From Antribacter gilvus (GTDB lineage Bacteria; Actinomycetota; Actinomycetes; Actinomycetales; Cellulomonadaceae), in the NCBI RefSeq assembly GCF_003946865.1, contig NZ_QXTH01000007.1, positions 186,001 to 250,000 of the forward strand: 64,000 nt of DNA, written 5' to 3'. Below are positions 41,059-51,019 of this stretch, in pieces. A program made the translations under genes and the position numbers. The stretch's first letter is position 1; every line of letters starts with the position of its first letter. The notes below the pieces were generated by a model, which saw only the letters and a program-made list of their open reading frames with translations, had not been told where the DNA came from and searched no databases.

Positions 41059-42291
41059 TCAGAGCGCGATCGGCACCCTGCTGGTCAGGAGGCCGGCGTC
41101 GCTGAGGAACCGCTCGAGCGCGATGATCGCGACCCCCGTGGCCACGGAGTTGCCGCGGACCGTCGAGACCTCGAGCCGCAGGTCGTGGGCCGAGCGACCG
41201 GGAGCCTGCTCCACCAGCCGCTCGCGCGCGGCGGCGAGAAGGTGCTCCCCGAGCGCCCAGGTGGTCCAGCCGGTGAGCGTCACCAGCTCCGGGTTGATGA
41301 CGGCGACGAGGTCGGCCAGCGCGGAGCCGAGGTAGCGCGCGGTCCGGGCGATCGTCTCCTGGACCGCCGGGTCCGGCTCCGGCCCGTCGGCCGCCTCCGC
41401 CATGGAGAGGATGAAGTCACGCTGCAGGGCCAGGTCGGCGAGCGGGTGGTCGGGCTCGATCTCGCGCAGAGTCTGCTGGATGCCGGGTGCGCCCACGTAC
41501 GCCTCGACGCAGCCGTGCCGCCCGCAGCGGCACTCCCGGCCGTCCAGGACGAGCAGCGAGTGCCCCCACTCCCCCGCGGAGTTGGTCGCGCCGCGCAGGA
41601 TGCGGCCCTCCAGGACGATCCCGGCGCCCACGCCGGTGCCCAGGTTGATGGTGACCATGCTCGAGAAGTAGCGGCCACGGCCCAGCCACAGCTCGGCCGT
41701 GGCGATCACCTTGAGCGGGTTGTCGATGCTCAGGGGCAGGCCTACCCGCTCGCGCAGCCGCTCGAGGTCCACCTTGTGCCAGGTCCAGTGCGGCACGACC
41801 ACGGAGACGCCGGACGCTCCCTGCACGAGCCCGGGGAGGGCCACACCCACGCCGAGGACGGCGTCGCGGGTGACGCCGCCCTCGGCCAGCACGTTGTCCA
41901 GCACGCGCCCGATGCTCTCCACGACCGAGGCGGGGTCGAGGTCGTGCTCGTCGCGCGGCTCCTCGGCGGAGGCCACCTGGTTGAGCGCGGCGTCGAACAT
42001 GACGGCCCGCACGTACGTCTCCGCGACGTCGATCCCGACGACCCGGCCCCGGGCGGCGTTCATGACCAGGGTGGCGGTGGGGCGCCCGACCCGGCCCGCG
42101 GTCAGCTTCGTCTCCGCGACGATGCCTTCGCTGATCAGCTCGCCCACCACCGTCGCCACGGTCGCCGGGCTCAGGCCCGTCGACCGCGTGATCTCGTTGC
42201 GGGTGGTCTCGCCGGCCGACAGCACCGCGTGGAGCACGTCGAGCCGGGACTCGCTGCGGATGTCGCGGGACGTCCGTCTCGGGACAGCCAT
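41059..42291 (-). CDS. ROK-family transcriptional regulator
   Basis: A 410-residue repressor: a winged helix-turn-helix (about 15-70, TRNEITRSTGLSPATVATVVGELISEG) precedes the ROK sugar-kinase-like domain with the zinc motif CRCGRHGCVEAY (about 260) and NLGTGVGAGIVL. The catalytic-type Asp region is retained but kinase activity is not expected in regulators of this length. It starts two bases after the GH35 stop, so it is the last gene of the beta-galactoside operon and most likely senses its sugar. ATG 42291. Confidence 0.9.
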   Translation of the reverse strand: MAVPRRTSRDIRSESRLDVLHAVLSAGETTRNEITRSTGLSPATVATVVGELISEGIVAETKLTAGRVGRPTATLVMNAARGRVVGIDVAETYVRAVMFDAALNQVASAEEPRDEHDLDPASVVESIGRVLDNVLAEGGVTRDAVLGVGVALPGLVQGASGVSVVVPHWTWHKVDLERLRERVGLPLSIDNPLKVIATAELWLGRGRYFSSMVTINLGTGVGAGIVLEGRILRGATNSAGEWGHSLLVLDGRECRCGRHGCVEAYVGAPGIQQTLREIEPDHPLADLALQRDFILSMAEAADGPEPDPAVQETIARTARYLGSALADLVAVINPELVTLTGWTTWALGEHLLAAARERLVEQAPGRSAHDLRLEVSTVRGNSVATGVAIIALERFLSDAGLLTSRVPIAL

Positions 42292-42293
42292 GT

Positions 42294-44873
42294 TCACTCC
42301 TGGACCGCGGTGACGTGCACGCGCCCGAGCAGCGGGGACTCCTCCCCCCGGGTCGCGCGGACCATGAATCGGATCGACCCAGTATTCCACGGTGCGGGCA
42401 GCCAGAGCCGACCAGGATCGCCTCCGGTGAAGCGGGGCCGCCGCGGGTCGTCGAGCCACACGCGCCCCAGGAGCTCGCCCGCCGCGAAGACACTCACCCG
42501 CACCTGACGTCCCTCGAACCGCAGGGACAGCCCGCCGGGAGGCACCTCCGCCTCGAACCAGGCCTCCTCCCCGGGCGCCGGCTCCAGCGGCAGCCCGACG
42601 GCGGTCCCGGGCGCGCTCGCCGCGGAGAGCGCGAGCAGGGCGTCGTCGGGCTGCGCCTCCACGTCCCAGCCGTGCACGACGTCGAGCCGGAGCAGCTCGG
42701 CACGCAGCCCGGACCCGGGCAGGTGCGGCACGGTGACCGCGGCCTCGCGCCCCTCTCCGGGGCCGAGGTAGGCCCAGGGGTCCTCCTGCGTCACGACGCG
42801 CGCGACGCCGTCGACCGTCAGCCGCACCGAGCCCGCGACGCCGTCCAGGTGCAGCACGTGGTGCGACCGCCCGTCGACGGGGAGGCGGCGGCGGTAGGTG
42901 ACCGCCTCCCCCACCCGGGTGCTGCTCCAGCCCGCGAGGGAGCGCACCGGCGCCGGGTCACCGGACCACGTGCCGTCGCCGCTCGCCTCCCAGAGGGCGG
43001 AGACGTCCTCCCGCCCGACGACCGACCACACCCGTCCCAGCCCGCGCAGGGAGCCAAGACGCAGGGCCGGTAGCCGGACGTCGTCGAAGTTGGCGTGGCC
43101 CCAGGTCTCCACCGTGGCCGAGAGCCGCTGGGCGCCCGCCACCGGCACGAGGAACGACGCCCCGAACCCGGCGACGGTCGGCAGGGCCTCGCCGTCGAGC
43201 GTGAGGTCGACGATGTCGGACGCGCCCTGGACGAGGAGCTCGGCGGCGCCGTCGACCCGGGTGGAGTAGTGCGTCCGGCCGCGGAAGACGCCCACCTCCT
43301 CGGACCACGGCGGCAGGTCGTGGCGGACGGTGGCCCCGTCTCGCGTGCGGAGGTCCAGCCGGGCCACGGCGTCGATCACCGCGGTCCCGCCCTCGGCGGC
43401 CGGGACCGCCGGCACCGAGCCGACGTCGTCGGGGTGGCGTACGACGACGTCCCACCCGGCCCCCGCGGTCCCGACCCGGACCCGGACCGGCGCGCCGGGA
43501 GCGGGTGCCGGGAGATCGGTCCGGACGGGCACGCCCTTCGCGGGCTCGAGGACGAGCACGCTCGCGCCGCGTGCCGACAGCTCCAGGCCGTCCGGCCCGG
43601 CGCCCACGAGGTCGGCCGTCGCCAGCCGCGCCGTGCCGGGCAGCCCGTGGGCCGCGAGGGGCAGGTCGCGCAGGACGAGGAGGCAGGACGCCGGCGGCAG
43701 CGGGACGGTGACCTCGTCCAGGCCGCCGGACGCCGGGAGGGTGACCGTCCCCGGCTCGTCGGTGAGGTTCGGGACGCCGAGGAGCTCACCACCGCCGTCG
43801 AGCAGGAGCCGGGACGGGGCGGCGCTCGTGGCGACGTCCGTCCGGTACGCACCGGTCGCGTCCTCGGTGGTGGCCCGCGCGAGCGCCGGGCCGAGCGTGC
43901 GCACCAGCGCCGCGAGGACCCGCGCCTCGGCGTGCTCGGGCCGTGCCCCGCCGACCGGGTCGAGGTACCCGCCGAAGTCGTAGTCGTGCGACATGAAGCC
44001 GCCCGGGTCTCCCCAGTTGCCCACCGACGGCGTGTACCCGAAGTCGAAGCCCGACGCCTGCAGGTAGGGCGCGATCACCTTCGCCCCGCTGACGAGCAGC
44101 CGCCGCAGCGTGGCGTGGCGACGGTTGGTCTCCGTGACGAGCAGGGGCAGGTCCTGCCCGGCGACCAGGTCCGCGTACCGGCGGACCTCCGGCTCCACGA
44201 ACGGCGACCGGTCGTCCGGGTAGAAGTTGAAGGCGGGCGCCACGCCGTCGACGCCGCCTGTCGCGCCCTGCCCGTCGCCCTGGCCCGCGCACGCGATCAG
44301 CGGCACGGCGACGCCGTGGCGCAGCGCCGCGTCCCGGAGCCGCCCCACGTACCCGGCCCGGTCAGCGGTGTCGAAGAAGTCCAGCTCGTTCTCGAGCTGG
44401 ACGGCCACCACGGCGCCGCCGCGGTCGTGCTGCCGTTCGGCGAGGACCGGCAGCGCCCGGTCGAACCAGGCCTCCACCTGCGCTAGGTAGCGCGGCTCGG
44501 CCTGGCGCACGCGCAGGCCGTCGTCGAGCCCGAGCCACGCGGGCAGGCCTCCGCCGTCCCACTCGGAGCAGATGTACGGCCCGGGCCTCGCGATCACGCC
44601 GAGGCCCGCGTCGCGGGCGAGGTCGAGGAACGCCCCGACGTCGCGCCGGCCGGTGAAGTCCCACCGGCCGGGCGCCACCTCGTGGAAGTTCCACGGGAGG
44701 TACACGTCCACGAGGTCGTACCCCGAGGCGCGCACCGCGGCGAGGCGCGACGCCCACGACTCGCGCGGGATGCGGAAGTAGAACAGGGAGGCGCACAGCC
44801 GGACCTGCTCACCGCCGTCGAGCACGAGGCCGGAGGGTCCGAGCCCCACGGCGCGACCGGTCGTTGCCGTCAC
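42294..44873 (-). CDS. GH35 beta-galactosidase, intracellular
   Basis: An 859-residue glycoside hydrolase. The N-terminal TIM barrel (about 10-330) has FYFRIPRESWASRL, the substrate-pocket RPGPYICSEWDGGGLPAWL, the acid/base Glu in VAVQLENELDFF and the nucleophile Glu in LLVTETNRR. Beta-sandwich jelly-roll domains follow (about 450-859). No signal peptide is present, so it cleaves imported galactosides in the cytoplasm. The GTG at 44873 overlaps the permease stop (GTGA). It is the enzyme of an operon of binding protein, two permeases and a ROK regulator. Confidence 0.92.
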   Translation of the reverse strand: MTATTGRAVGLGPSGLVLDGGEQVRLCASLFYFRIPRESWASRLAAVRASGYDLVDVYLPWNFHEVAPGRWDFTGRRDVGAFLDLARDAGLGVIARPGPYICSEWDGGGLPAWLGLDDGLRVRQAEPRYLAQVEAWFDRALPVLAERQHDRGGAVVAVQLENELDFFDTADRAGYVGRLRDAALRHGVAVPLIACAGQGDGQGATGGVDGVAPAFNFYPDDRSPFVEPEVRRYADLVAGQDLPLLVTETNRRHATLRRLLVSGAKVIAPYLQASGFDFGYTPSVGNWGDPGGFMSHDYDFGGYLDPVGGARPEHAEARVLAALVRTLGPALARATTEDATGAYRTDVATSAAPSRLLLDGGGELLGVPNLTDEPGTVTLPASGGLDEVTVPLPPASCLLVLRDLPLAAHGLPGTARLATADLVGAGPDGLELSARGASVLVLEPAKGVPVRTDLPAPAPGAPVRVRVGTAGAGWDVVVRHPDDVGSVPAVPAAEGGTAVIDAVARLDLRTRDGATVRHDLPPWSEEVGVFRGRTHYSTRVDGAAELLVQGASDIVDLTLDGEALPTVAGFGASFLVPVAGAQRLSATVETWGHANFDDVRLPALRLGSLRGLGRVWSVVGREDVSALWEASGDGTWSGDPAPVRSLAGWSSTRVGEAVTYRRRLPVDGRSHHVLHLDGVAGSVRLTVDGVARVVTQEDPWAYLGPGEGREAAVTVPHLPGSGLRAELLRLDVVHGWDVEAQPDDALLALSAASAPGTAVGLPLEPAPGEEAWFEAEVPPGGLSLRFEGRQVRVSVFAAGELLGRVWLDDPRRPRFTGGDPGRLWLPAPWNTGSIRFMVRATRGEESPLLGRVHVTAVQE

Positions 44874-45796
44874 TTGACACCTGCGCTTCCCACGGAGACG
44901 TTCATCTCGTACAGGTACTTCTGCCCGAGGTAGTAGATGGCGATCATCGGGAGGGTGAGCAGGATCGAGCCCACCATGACGAGGTTCCAGGGCGGGAGCT
45001 GCATCGCGTTGCTCGTCGACGTCATGTACTGCAGGCCGAGCGCGAGGGGCATCATCTCCTCCTTGTTGAGGTAGATGAGCGGGCCCATGAAGTCGCCCCA
45101 GGTGGCCGTGAGCGTGAAGATCGCGATGGCCGTCAGGATCGGCCACATCATCGGCAGGATGATGCGGCGGTAGATACCGAAGTAGCCGAGCCCGTCCACC
45201 TGTGCCGCCTCGTCGAGCTCGCTGGGCAGACGGGACACGAACTGCCGCACGAGGAACACGTTGAACGCGTTCGAGAAGAAGTTCGGCACGATCAGCGGCA
45301 GGTAGGTGTTGACCCAGCCGAGCTCCTTGAACAGCAGGAACTGCGGGATCATCGTGATCTGCGCCGGGATCATCATGGTGGCGAGCACGACCATGAACAT
45401 CACGCCCTTGCCGGGCGCCCGCAGGCGGGCGAAGGCGTAGCCCACGAGCGAGGACGAGATCACCTGGCCGACGGCGGACAGCGTCGCGATGATCACCGAG
45501 TTGATGACGAAGGTGCCCACGGGCAGGCCGGTGGCCGTGAAGACGTGGGAGAAGTTCGACCACACGAGCTCGCCCGGGATGATCGTGAAGGCGTTCTGCG
45601 CGCTGGTCCGGTCGCTCGCGAGCGCGATCGAGATCATCAGGAGGAACGGCACGAAGAAGATCGCCGAGACGATCAGCAGCACCGCGTAGGTGGCCGGCGA
45701 GGCCTGGAACGCCTTGAGCGTCCGTGCGCTGGCTCCGCCGTGGCCCTCGGGGCGGCCGACCGCCCCGAGAGCGGGGGCCTGGGTCGCGACGACCAT
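44870..45796 (-). CDS. sugar ABC transporter permease (MalG type)
   Basis: A 308-residue permease with six helices. The cytoplasmic EAA loop ELDEAAQVDGLGYFGIYRRIILP (about 200-222) contacts the ATPase. The C-terminus ends GSAGVK. It is the second membrane subunit with the adjacent MalF-type protein. The ATG at 45796 overlaps the previous stop (TGATG). No ATPase gene is in the operon; such CUT1 systems usually share a common MsiK-type ATPase encoded elsewhere. Confidence 0.93.
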   Translation of the reverse strand: MVVATQAPALGAVGRPEGHGGASARTLKAFQASPATYAVLLIVSAIFFVPFLLMISIALASDRTSAQNAFTIIPGELVWSNFSHVFTATGLPVGTFVINSVIIATLSAVGQVISSSLVGYAFARLRAPGKGVMFMVVLATMMIPAQITMIPQFLLFKELGWVNTYLPLIVPNFFSNAFNVFLVRQFVSRLPSELDEAAQVDGLGYFGIYRRIILPMMWPILTAIAIFTLTATWGDFMGPLIYLNKEEMMPLALGLQYMTSTSNAMQLPPWNLVMVGSILLTLPMIAIYYLGQKYLYEMNVSVGSAGVK

Positions 45797-46782
45797 CACC
45801 GCACCTCCGTCTCGTAGAAGACCCAGCCCCGCGCGGTGCGGAAGGCGAGGATCGTGAAGCCGATGATCACGACGAACAGCAGCCAGGCCACCGCTGACGC
45901 GTATCCCAGGTGGTAGAAGCCGAACGCCTCACGGAAGAGCAGCGGCACCACGGTGAGGCTGGCGTTGTCCGGACCGCCGTCGGTCAGGATGTAGACCTGC
46001 GAGAAGATCTGGAACGCGCCGATGAGCCCCATGATCAGGTTGAAGAAGATGATCGGGGTGATCATCGGGAAGGTGATGGACCAGAACTGCCGGATCGGGC
46101 CGGCGCCGTCGATCTCGGCCGCCTCGTAGAACTCCCGCGGGATGCCGTTCATGGCGCTGAGCAGCAGCACCGTCGCGGCGCCCGCGCCCCACGTGGACAG
46201 GACGATGAGCCCCGGCTTGACCCAGGTGGGGTCCAGCAGCCAGTTGGGGCCGTCCACGCCGAACAGGCCGAGCAGGTCGTTGAGCGGGCCGGACGGGGCG
46301 AGCACCATCTTGAAGACCATCGCCGTCGCGACGAGCGGCACAAGGGTCGGCAGGTAGATGAGGGTGCGGAAGAACTTGCGGCCGCGCACCTTCTTGTTGA
46401 GCAGGTTCGCCAGCCAGACGCCGATGGCCAGGCCGACCGGGACCGAGACGGCGGCGTAGAAGAAGGTGTTCCACAGCGCCTTCCAGAACACCGGGTCGCC
46501 GGTCAGGGCCTCGGTGTAGTTGTCGAGGCCGACGAACACGGGGTCGGTGAAGGAGTCCCACTCGGTGAGCGAGATGTAGACCGAGGAGATCATGGGTCCC
46601 AGGAGGAACCCGACGAAGCCGATGAGCCACGGCGAGATGAAGAGCCAGAAGTATCCGGCCTCGATCCTGCCGCGCCGGGTCAGCCTCGGGCGCAGGGGCG
46701 TGCGGCGAGTCGGTGCGTCCTCGGCGCGGTGCGGGCTCGTCGCCCGCACCGCGCCGAGGACCTCGCCGGTGTCGGCGGTCAT
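45796..46782 (-). CDS. sugar ABC transporter permease (MalF type)
   Basis: A 328-residue permease: polar N-terminus (1-45), six helices and the EAA loop EFYEAAEIDGAGPIRQFWSITFP (about 215-237). It pairs with the downstream MalG-type subunit. It begins six bases after the binding-protein stop, so the operon is compact. The N-terminal Arg-rich tail TRRTPLRPRLTRRG is typical for actinobacterial MalF proteins. Confidence 0.93.
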   Translation of the reverse strand: MTADTGEVLGAVRATSPHRAEDAPTRRTPLRPRLTRRGRIEAGYFWLFISPWLIGFVGFLLGPMISSVYISLTEWDSFTDPVFVGLDNYTEALTGDPVFWKALWNTFFYAAVSVPVGLAIGVWLANLLNKKVRGRKFFRTLIYLPTLVPLVATAMVFKMVLAPSGPLNDLLGLFGVDGPNWLLDPTWVKPGLIVLSTWGAGAATVLLLSAMNGIPREFYEAAEIDGAGPIRQFWSITFPMITPIIFFNLIMGLIGAFQIFSQVYILTDGGPDNASLTVVPLLFREAFGFYHLGYASAVAWLLFVVIIGFTILAFRTARGWVFYETEVR

Positions 46783-46787
46783 CGGCC

Positions 46788-48083
46788 TTACTCGACGACG
46801 GACTCGAGCTTGGCCTGGATCACGTCGAGCTGCGTCTTCGCGTCGCCGCCCTCGTTCCAGAACGTCCCGAGGTTGTCGCTGAACGCCGCCTGCATCTCGG
46901 TCCACTCGGGGATCAGCGGCGAGGTGAAGACGAAGTCCGAGGACTCGCCGAACGCCGCCATGTTGATCTCCGTGGTGCCCGCCCACGTCGGCTTCAGGAA
47001 CGCGTCGGACTTCTGCACCTCGATGTTGGCGGGCACGTCCTGCGCGTTCTCGATGATGAGCCCCTGCGCCTCGACGTCGGTGAGGAAGTCGATCGCCGTG
47101 AACGCCGCGTCCGGGTTCTCGGAGTCGCGCGAGATCGCCAGGCCGGAGCCGAAGGCCGACACGGCCTGCTCCTCGCCGCCCCACATCGGGGCGATGTCCC
47201 AGTTGAAGTCCGCCTCGAGCAGTCCGCCGATGGCCCAGAAGCCCGTCGTGTTCATGCCGAGCCTGCCCGCCGCGAAGGCGGGGTCGCCGCCCATGTCGGG
47301 ACCCATGTCGGCGTACTCCTCCGCCGTGGGGACGACGTGGTGCTTGTGCGTGAGGTCGTTCGCCCACTGCAGCGCCTCGACGACCTCGGGCGAGTTCGCG
47401 GCCGGCTTCCCGGCGTCGTCGATGATCTGGCCGCCGTTCTGGTACGCGAAGCTCCACCACTGCGCCCACCAGCCGGCACCGCCGTAGCCCCACACGCCGT
47501 CGGCGGGGTTGGTGATCTTCTCCATCGCGGCCTGGGCGTCCTCCCAGGTCCAGTCGGCGTTCGGGTACTCGAGGCCCGCGGCGTCGAAGAGGTCCTTGTT
47601 GTAGTACACGATCATGGCGCCGGAGCGGTCCGGGATCGCGTAGACCTTGTCCTCGTACGAGTACAGCGTCCCGACGGGGCCGAAGCGGCCCTCGAGGTCC
47701 AGGTCCGCCTCGGCGACGAGCTCGTCGAGCGGCAGGAGCTGGTTCTTCGACGAGTAGACGTTCACGCCCTCGGCCACCTGCATGATGTCCGGTCCGTCGC
47801 CGCCCGCGATCATCGTCTGGACCTTCTGGTCGTACTGGTCGCCCGGGATCAGCTGGAGGTCGACCTTGATCTCGGGGTGCGCGGCCTCCAGGAGGTCGAT
47901 GCGGTCCTGGTACGTCTTCTTGTCGTTGTCGCCGCCCCACACGGTCATCGTCAGGTTCGCGACTCCGTCGGCCTCCTCGCCACCGCCCCCACCGTCGGCC
48001 CCGCACGCCGTCAGTGCCGCCATGCCCAGGATCGCCGTCGCCGCGAGTCCCAGCCGGGTCCGCTTCTGCGCCTTCGTGTACAT
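46788..48083 (-). CDS. sugar-binding lipoprotein of CUT1 ABC transporter
   Basis: A 431-residue extracellular solute-binding protein. The signal has lipobox LTAC (Cys 27), then a Gly/Glu linker and the family 1 fold with many aromatic residues (GWWAQWWSFAY) for stacking sugars. It delivers substrate to the two permeases downstream; the GH35 enzyme suggests beta-galactosides. ATG 48083 has GGAGGAC upstream. A plausible promoter lies 66-93 bases upstream. Confidence 0.92.
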   Translation of the reverse strand: MYTKAQKRTRLGLAATAILGMAALTACGADGGGGGEEADGVANLTMTVWGGDNDKKTYQDRIDLLEAAHPEIKVDLQLIPGDQYDQKVQTMIAGGDGPDIMQVAEGVNVYSSKNQLLPLDELVAEADLDLEGRFGPVGTLYSYEDKVYAIPDRSGAMIVYYNKDLFDAAGLEYPNADWTWEDAQAAMEKITNPADGVWGYGGAGWWAQWWSFAYQNGGQIIDDAGKPAANSPEVVEALQWANDLTHKHHVVPTAEEYADMGPDMGGDPAFAAGRLGMNTTGFWAIGGLLEADFNWDIAPMWGGEEQAVSAFGSGLAISRDSENPDAAFTAIDFLTDVEAQGLIIENAQDVPANIEVQKSDAFLKPTWAGTTEINMAAFGESSDFVFTSPLIPEWTEMQAAFSDNLGTFWNEGGDAKTQLDVIQAKLESVVE

Positions 48084-48148
48084 GTCCTCCGCCTCTCTGC
48101 GGTCGGGCACCGGCCTCGTCGCCGGCGCCACAGGTTGCAACGGGCTTA

Positions 48149-48176
48149 AATCTAACCATCGATGAAATTGGCGCAA
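48149..48176 (-). promoter_or_regulatory. promoter of the beta-galactoside operon
   Basis: On the minus strand TTGCGC and TAGATT are 16 bases apart in the only AT-rich patch of the 226-base gap. The spacer contains CATCGATG, and the ROK regulator encoded at the operon end may bind here; ROK sites are usually AT-rich. Confidence 0.5.
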
Positions 48177-48309
48177 GAGACGTTCGGTCACGAAACGGTG
48201 ACGATGCAGGCGCTCACGCGCGGGCGCGGGCGCGGCGCGCAGCGGCGCGCAGCAGCGCATCCTCAGGCGCGCCCCTGCGCGCCGAGGCGTCCCGCTCGCG
48301 GCTGTGCCC

Positions 48310-49062
48310 TCAGCCGCGGCGCCGGGTGATGGTCCTGCCCAGCCAGACGAGCGGGTCGTAGCGCCGGTCGGCGACGCGCTCCTTCATCGGGATGAGGGCG
48401 TTGTCGGTGATCTTGATGCCCTCCGGGCAGACGTCGGTGCAGCACTTCGTGATGTTGCACCGGCCCAGCCCGTGCTGCTCCTGGGCGGCGGTCACCCGGT
48501 CCGCGACGTCGAGCGGGTGCATCTCGAGCTCCGCGACCCGCATCAGGAACCGCGGGCCGGCGAACGCGTCCTTGTTCTCCTCGTGGTCGCGCACCACGTG
48601 GCACGTGTCCTGGCACAGGAAGCACTCGATGCACTTGCGGAACTCCTGCGAGCGCCCCACGTCGGCCTGCGACATCCGGTACTCCCCCGGCGCCAGGCCG
48701 GGCGGAGGCGTGAACGGCGTGACCTCGCGCGCCTTCGCGTAGTTGTAGGACACGTCCGTCACGAGGTCCCGGATCACCGGGAACGTCCGCATGGGCGTCA
48801 CGGTCACCACCTCGCCGGGCTCGAACACCGACATCCGGGTCATGCACAGCAGCCGGGGGCGCCCGTTGATCTCGGCCGAGCACGACCCGCACTTGCCCGC
48901 CTTGCAGTTCCACCGGATCGCGAGGTCGGGCGTCTGCGTGGCCTGCAGCCGGTGCAGGACGTCGAGCACCACCTCGCCCTCGTTGACCTCCACCTCGAAG
49001 TCGACCAGCTCGCCACCGGCGTCGTCCCCGCGCCACACCCGGAACCGGCCCGCGTAGCTCAT
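48310..49062 (-). CDS. sdhB: succinate dehydrogenase iron-sulfur subunit
   Basis: A 250-residue SdhB/FrdB. The plant-type [2Fe-2S] site is NCKAGKCGSC...C (about 52-75); the C-terminal half has CIECFLCQDTC for [4Fe-4S] and CCTDVCPEGI for the third cluster. It passes electrons from SdhA to the membrane anchor. ATG 49062 overlaps the sdhA stop (ATGA). The set resembles mycobacterial Sdh1. Last gene of the operon. Confidence 0.95.
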   Translation of the reverse strand: MSYAGRFRVWRGDDAGGELVDFEVEVNEGEVVLDVLHRLQATQTPDLAIRWNCKAGKCGSCSAEINGRPRLLCMTRMSVFEPGEVVTVTPMRTFPVIRDLVTDVSYNYAKAREVTPFTPPPGLAPGEYRMSQADVGRSQEFRKCIECFLCQDTCHVVRDHEENKDAFAGPRFLMRVAELEMHPLDVADRVTAAQEQHGLGRCNITKCCTDVCPEGIKITDNALIPMKERVADRRYDPLVWLGRTITRRRG

Positions 49063-50987
49063 GCGCTCGCTCCTTCGGGGTACGCGGTCAGCTCGGCCGC
49101 CGTGTGGTACTTCTCGAGCTCCGCGAGGTCGAACAGCGCGAGCAGGTCCTGGCGCATCGGCTCGCGCCCGGCCGGTTCGACGACGACCCGGGGCACCACG
49201 GGATCGTCGTCAGGCCCGCCGGCGCAGCGGGTGACCAGCATCCTGCGGCGCCACTCCGGGTCCAGCCCCGGGTGGTCCTCCCGGGTGTGGCCGCCGCGGC
49301 TCTCGGTGCGCAGGAGGGCCGACGACGCCACGGCCTCGCCCACCATGAGCATGTTCCGCAGGTCCAGGGCCAGGTGCCAGCCGGGGTTGTACTGCCGGTT
49401 TCCCTCGACGACGACGTCGCGCACCCGCGTCCGCAGCGCGTCCAGGCGCTCCAGCGCCTCGGTCATCTCGGCCTCGGTGCGGATGATGCCGACCAGGTCG
49501 TTCATCGCCTTCTGGAGCTCGGCGTGCAGCGTGTACGGGTTCTCGCCCGTCCCGCCCGGGTGCGGGTCGAACGGCGCGAGCGTCATCCGGGCCGCCGCCT
49601 CGACGTCCTGGTCGCGGACGACGGGACGGCGCTCCAGGCCCTCGACGTACGACGCCGCCCCGAGCCCCGCCCGGCGGCCGAACACCAGGAGGTCGGACAG
49701 CGAGTTGCCCCCGAGCCGGTTCGAGCCGTGCATCCCGCCGGCGCACTCCCCGGCCGCGAACAGCCCCGGCACGCGGGACTGCCCGGTGTCCGGGTCCACC
49801 TCGATGCCGCCCATCACGTAGTGGCACGTGGGGCCGACCTCCATGGCCTCGGCGGTGATGTCGACGTCGGCCAGCTCCTTGAACTGGTGGTACATCGACG
49901 GCAGGCGCCGCTTGATCTCCTCGGCGGGCATGCGGCTCGCGATGTCGAGGTAGACGCCGCCGTGCGGCGAGCCGCGGCCCTCCTTGACCTCGGTGTTGAT
50001 GGCCCGGGCCACCTCGTCCCGAGGCAGCAGGTCAGGGGTGCGGCGGTTGTTCTCCTGGTCGAGGTACCAGCGGTCGGCCTCGTCCTCGGTGTCGGCGTAC
50101 TGGCCCTTGAACACGTCCGGCACGTAGCCGAACATGAACCGGTCGCCGTCCGCGTTCTTGAGGACGCCGCCGTCGCCCCGCACGCCCTCGGTCACGAGGA
50201 TGCCCTTGACGCTGGGCGGCCACACCATGCCCGTCGGGTGGAACTGGACGAACTCCATGTCGATGAGGGTCGCGCCCGCCCGCAGGGCGAGGGCGTGGCC
50301 GTCGCCCGTGTACTCCCACGAGTTCGAGGTGACCTGGTACGACTTGCCGATCCCGCCCGTGGCCAGCACGACGGCGGGCGCATCGAACCGCACCAGCCGG
50401 CCCGACTCCCGCCAGTACCCGAACGCCCCGGCGACCGCGCCGTCGTCGTCGGTCAGGAGCTCCGTGACGGTGCACTCGGCGAACACGCGCAGCCGGGCCT
50501 CGTAGTCGCCGAGCTCGGCGTGGTCGGCCTGCTGCAGCGCCACGATGCGCTGCTGCATGGTGCGGATGAGCTCGAGGCCCGTCCGGTCGCCCACGTGCGC
50601 GAGCCGCGGGTAGGTGTGCCCGCCGAAGTTCCGCTGGCTGATCCGGCCGTCCGGCGTGCGGTCGAACAGGGCGCCGTACGTCTCGAGCTCCCAGACGCGG
50701 TCGGGTGCCTCCTTCGCGTGCAGCTCCGCCATGCGCCAGTTGTTGACGAACTTGCCGCCGCGCATCGTGTCCCGGAAGTGCACCTGCCAGGAGTCGTTCT
50801 CGTTGACGTTGCCCATGGACGCGGCGCAGCCGCCCTCGGCCATCACGGTGTGCGCCTTGCCGAACAGGGACTTGCAGACGATCGCCGTCCGCAGCCCGCG
50901 TTCGCGCGCCTCGATCGCGGCGCGCAGCCCGGCGCCCCCCGCACCGATGACGAGGACGTCGTACTCGTGCAGTTCGGTCTCGGCCAA
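49059..50987 (-). CDS. sdhA: succinate dehydrogenase flavoprotein subunit
   Basis: A 642-residue flavoprotein. VIGAGGAGLRAAIEA (about 12-26) binds FAD, KAHTVMAEGG holds the covalently flavinylated His, and QFHPTGMV and the later RGDGG and HYVMGGIEVD are active-site groups for succinate oxidation. I chose the TTG at 50987 because AAGGAG lies seven bases upstream and the protein then begins LAETELHEYDVLVIG, fitting the family; no ATG or GTG occurs near. Coupled to sdhB by overlap. Confidence 0.94.
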   Translation of the reverse strand: MAETELHEYDVLVIGAGGAGLRAAIEARERGLRTAIVCKSLFGKAHTVMAEGGCAASMGNVNENDSWQVHFRDTMRGGKFVNNWRMAELHAKEAPDRVWELETYGALFDRTPDGRISQRNFGGHTYPRLAHVGDRTGLELIRTMQQRIVALQQADHAELGDYEARLRVFAECTVTELLTDDDGAVAGAFGYWRESGRLVRFDAPAVVLATGGIGKSYQVTSNSWEYTGDGHALALRAGATLIDMEFVQFHPTGMVWPPSVKGILVTEGVRGDGGVLKNADGDRFMFGYVPDVFKGQYADTEDEADRWYLDQENNRRTPDLLPRDEVARAINTEVKEGRGSPHGGVYLDIASRMPAEEIKRRLPSMYHQFKELADVDITAEAMEVGPTCHYVMGGIEVDPDTGQSRVPGLFAAGECAGGMHGSNRLGGNSLSDLLVFGRRAGLGAASYVEGLERRPVVRDQDVEAAARMTLAPFDPHPGGTGENPYTLHAELQKAMNDLVGIIRTEAEMTEALERLDALRTRVRDVVVEGNRQYNPGWHLALDLRNMLMVGEAVASSALLRTESRGGHTREDHPGLDPEWRRRMLVTRCAGGPDDDPVVPRVVVEPAGREPMRQDLLALFDLAELEKYHTAAELTAYPEGASA

Positions 50988-51019
50988 GGCCGGGCTCCTT
51001 CTCGATGAGTTTCGCTGAG

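Noticed and set aside
42294-45563. A 1089-codon reading of the GH35 gene extending into the permease
   Set aside because: The first 230 codons overlap the permease in another frame; the GTG at 44873 overlaps the permease stop and begins the GH35 fold.
45796-48159. A 787-codon fusion of binding protein region and permease
   Set aside because: The N-terminal part is an out-of-frame reading of the binding-protein gene; the permease starts at ATG 46782.
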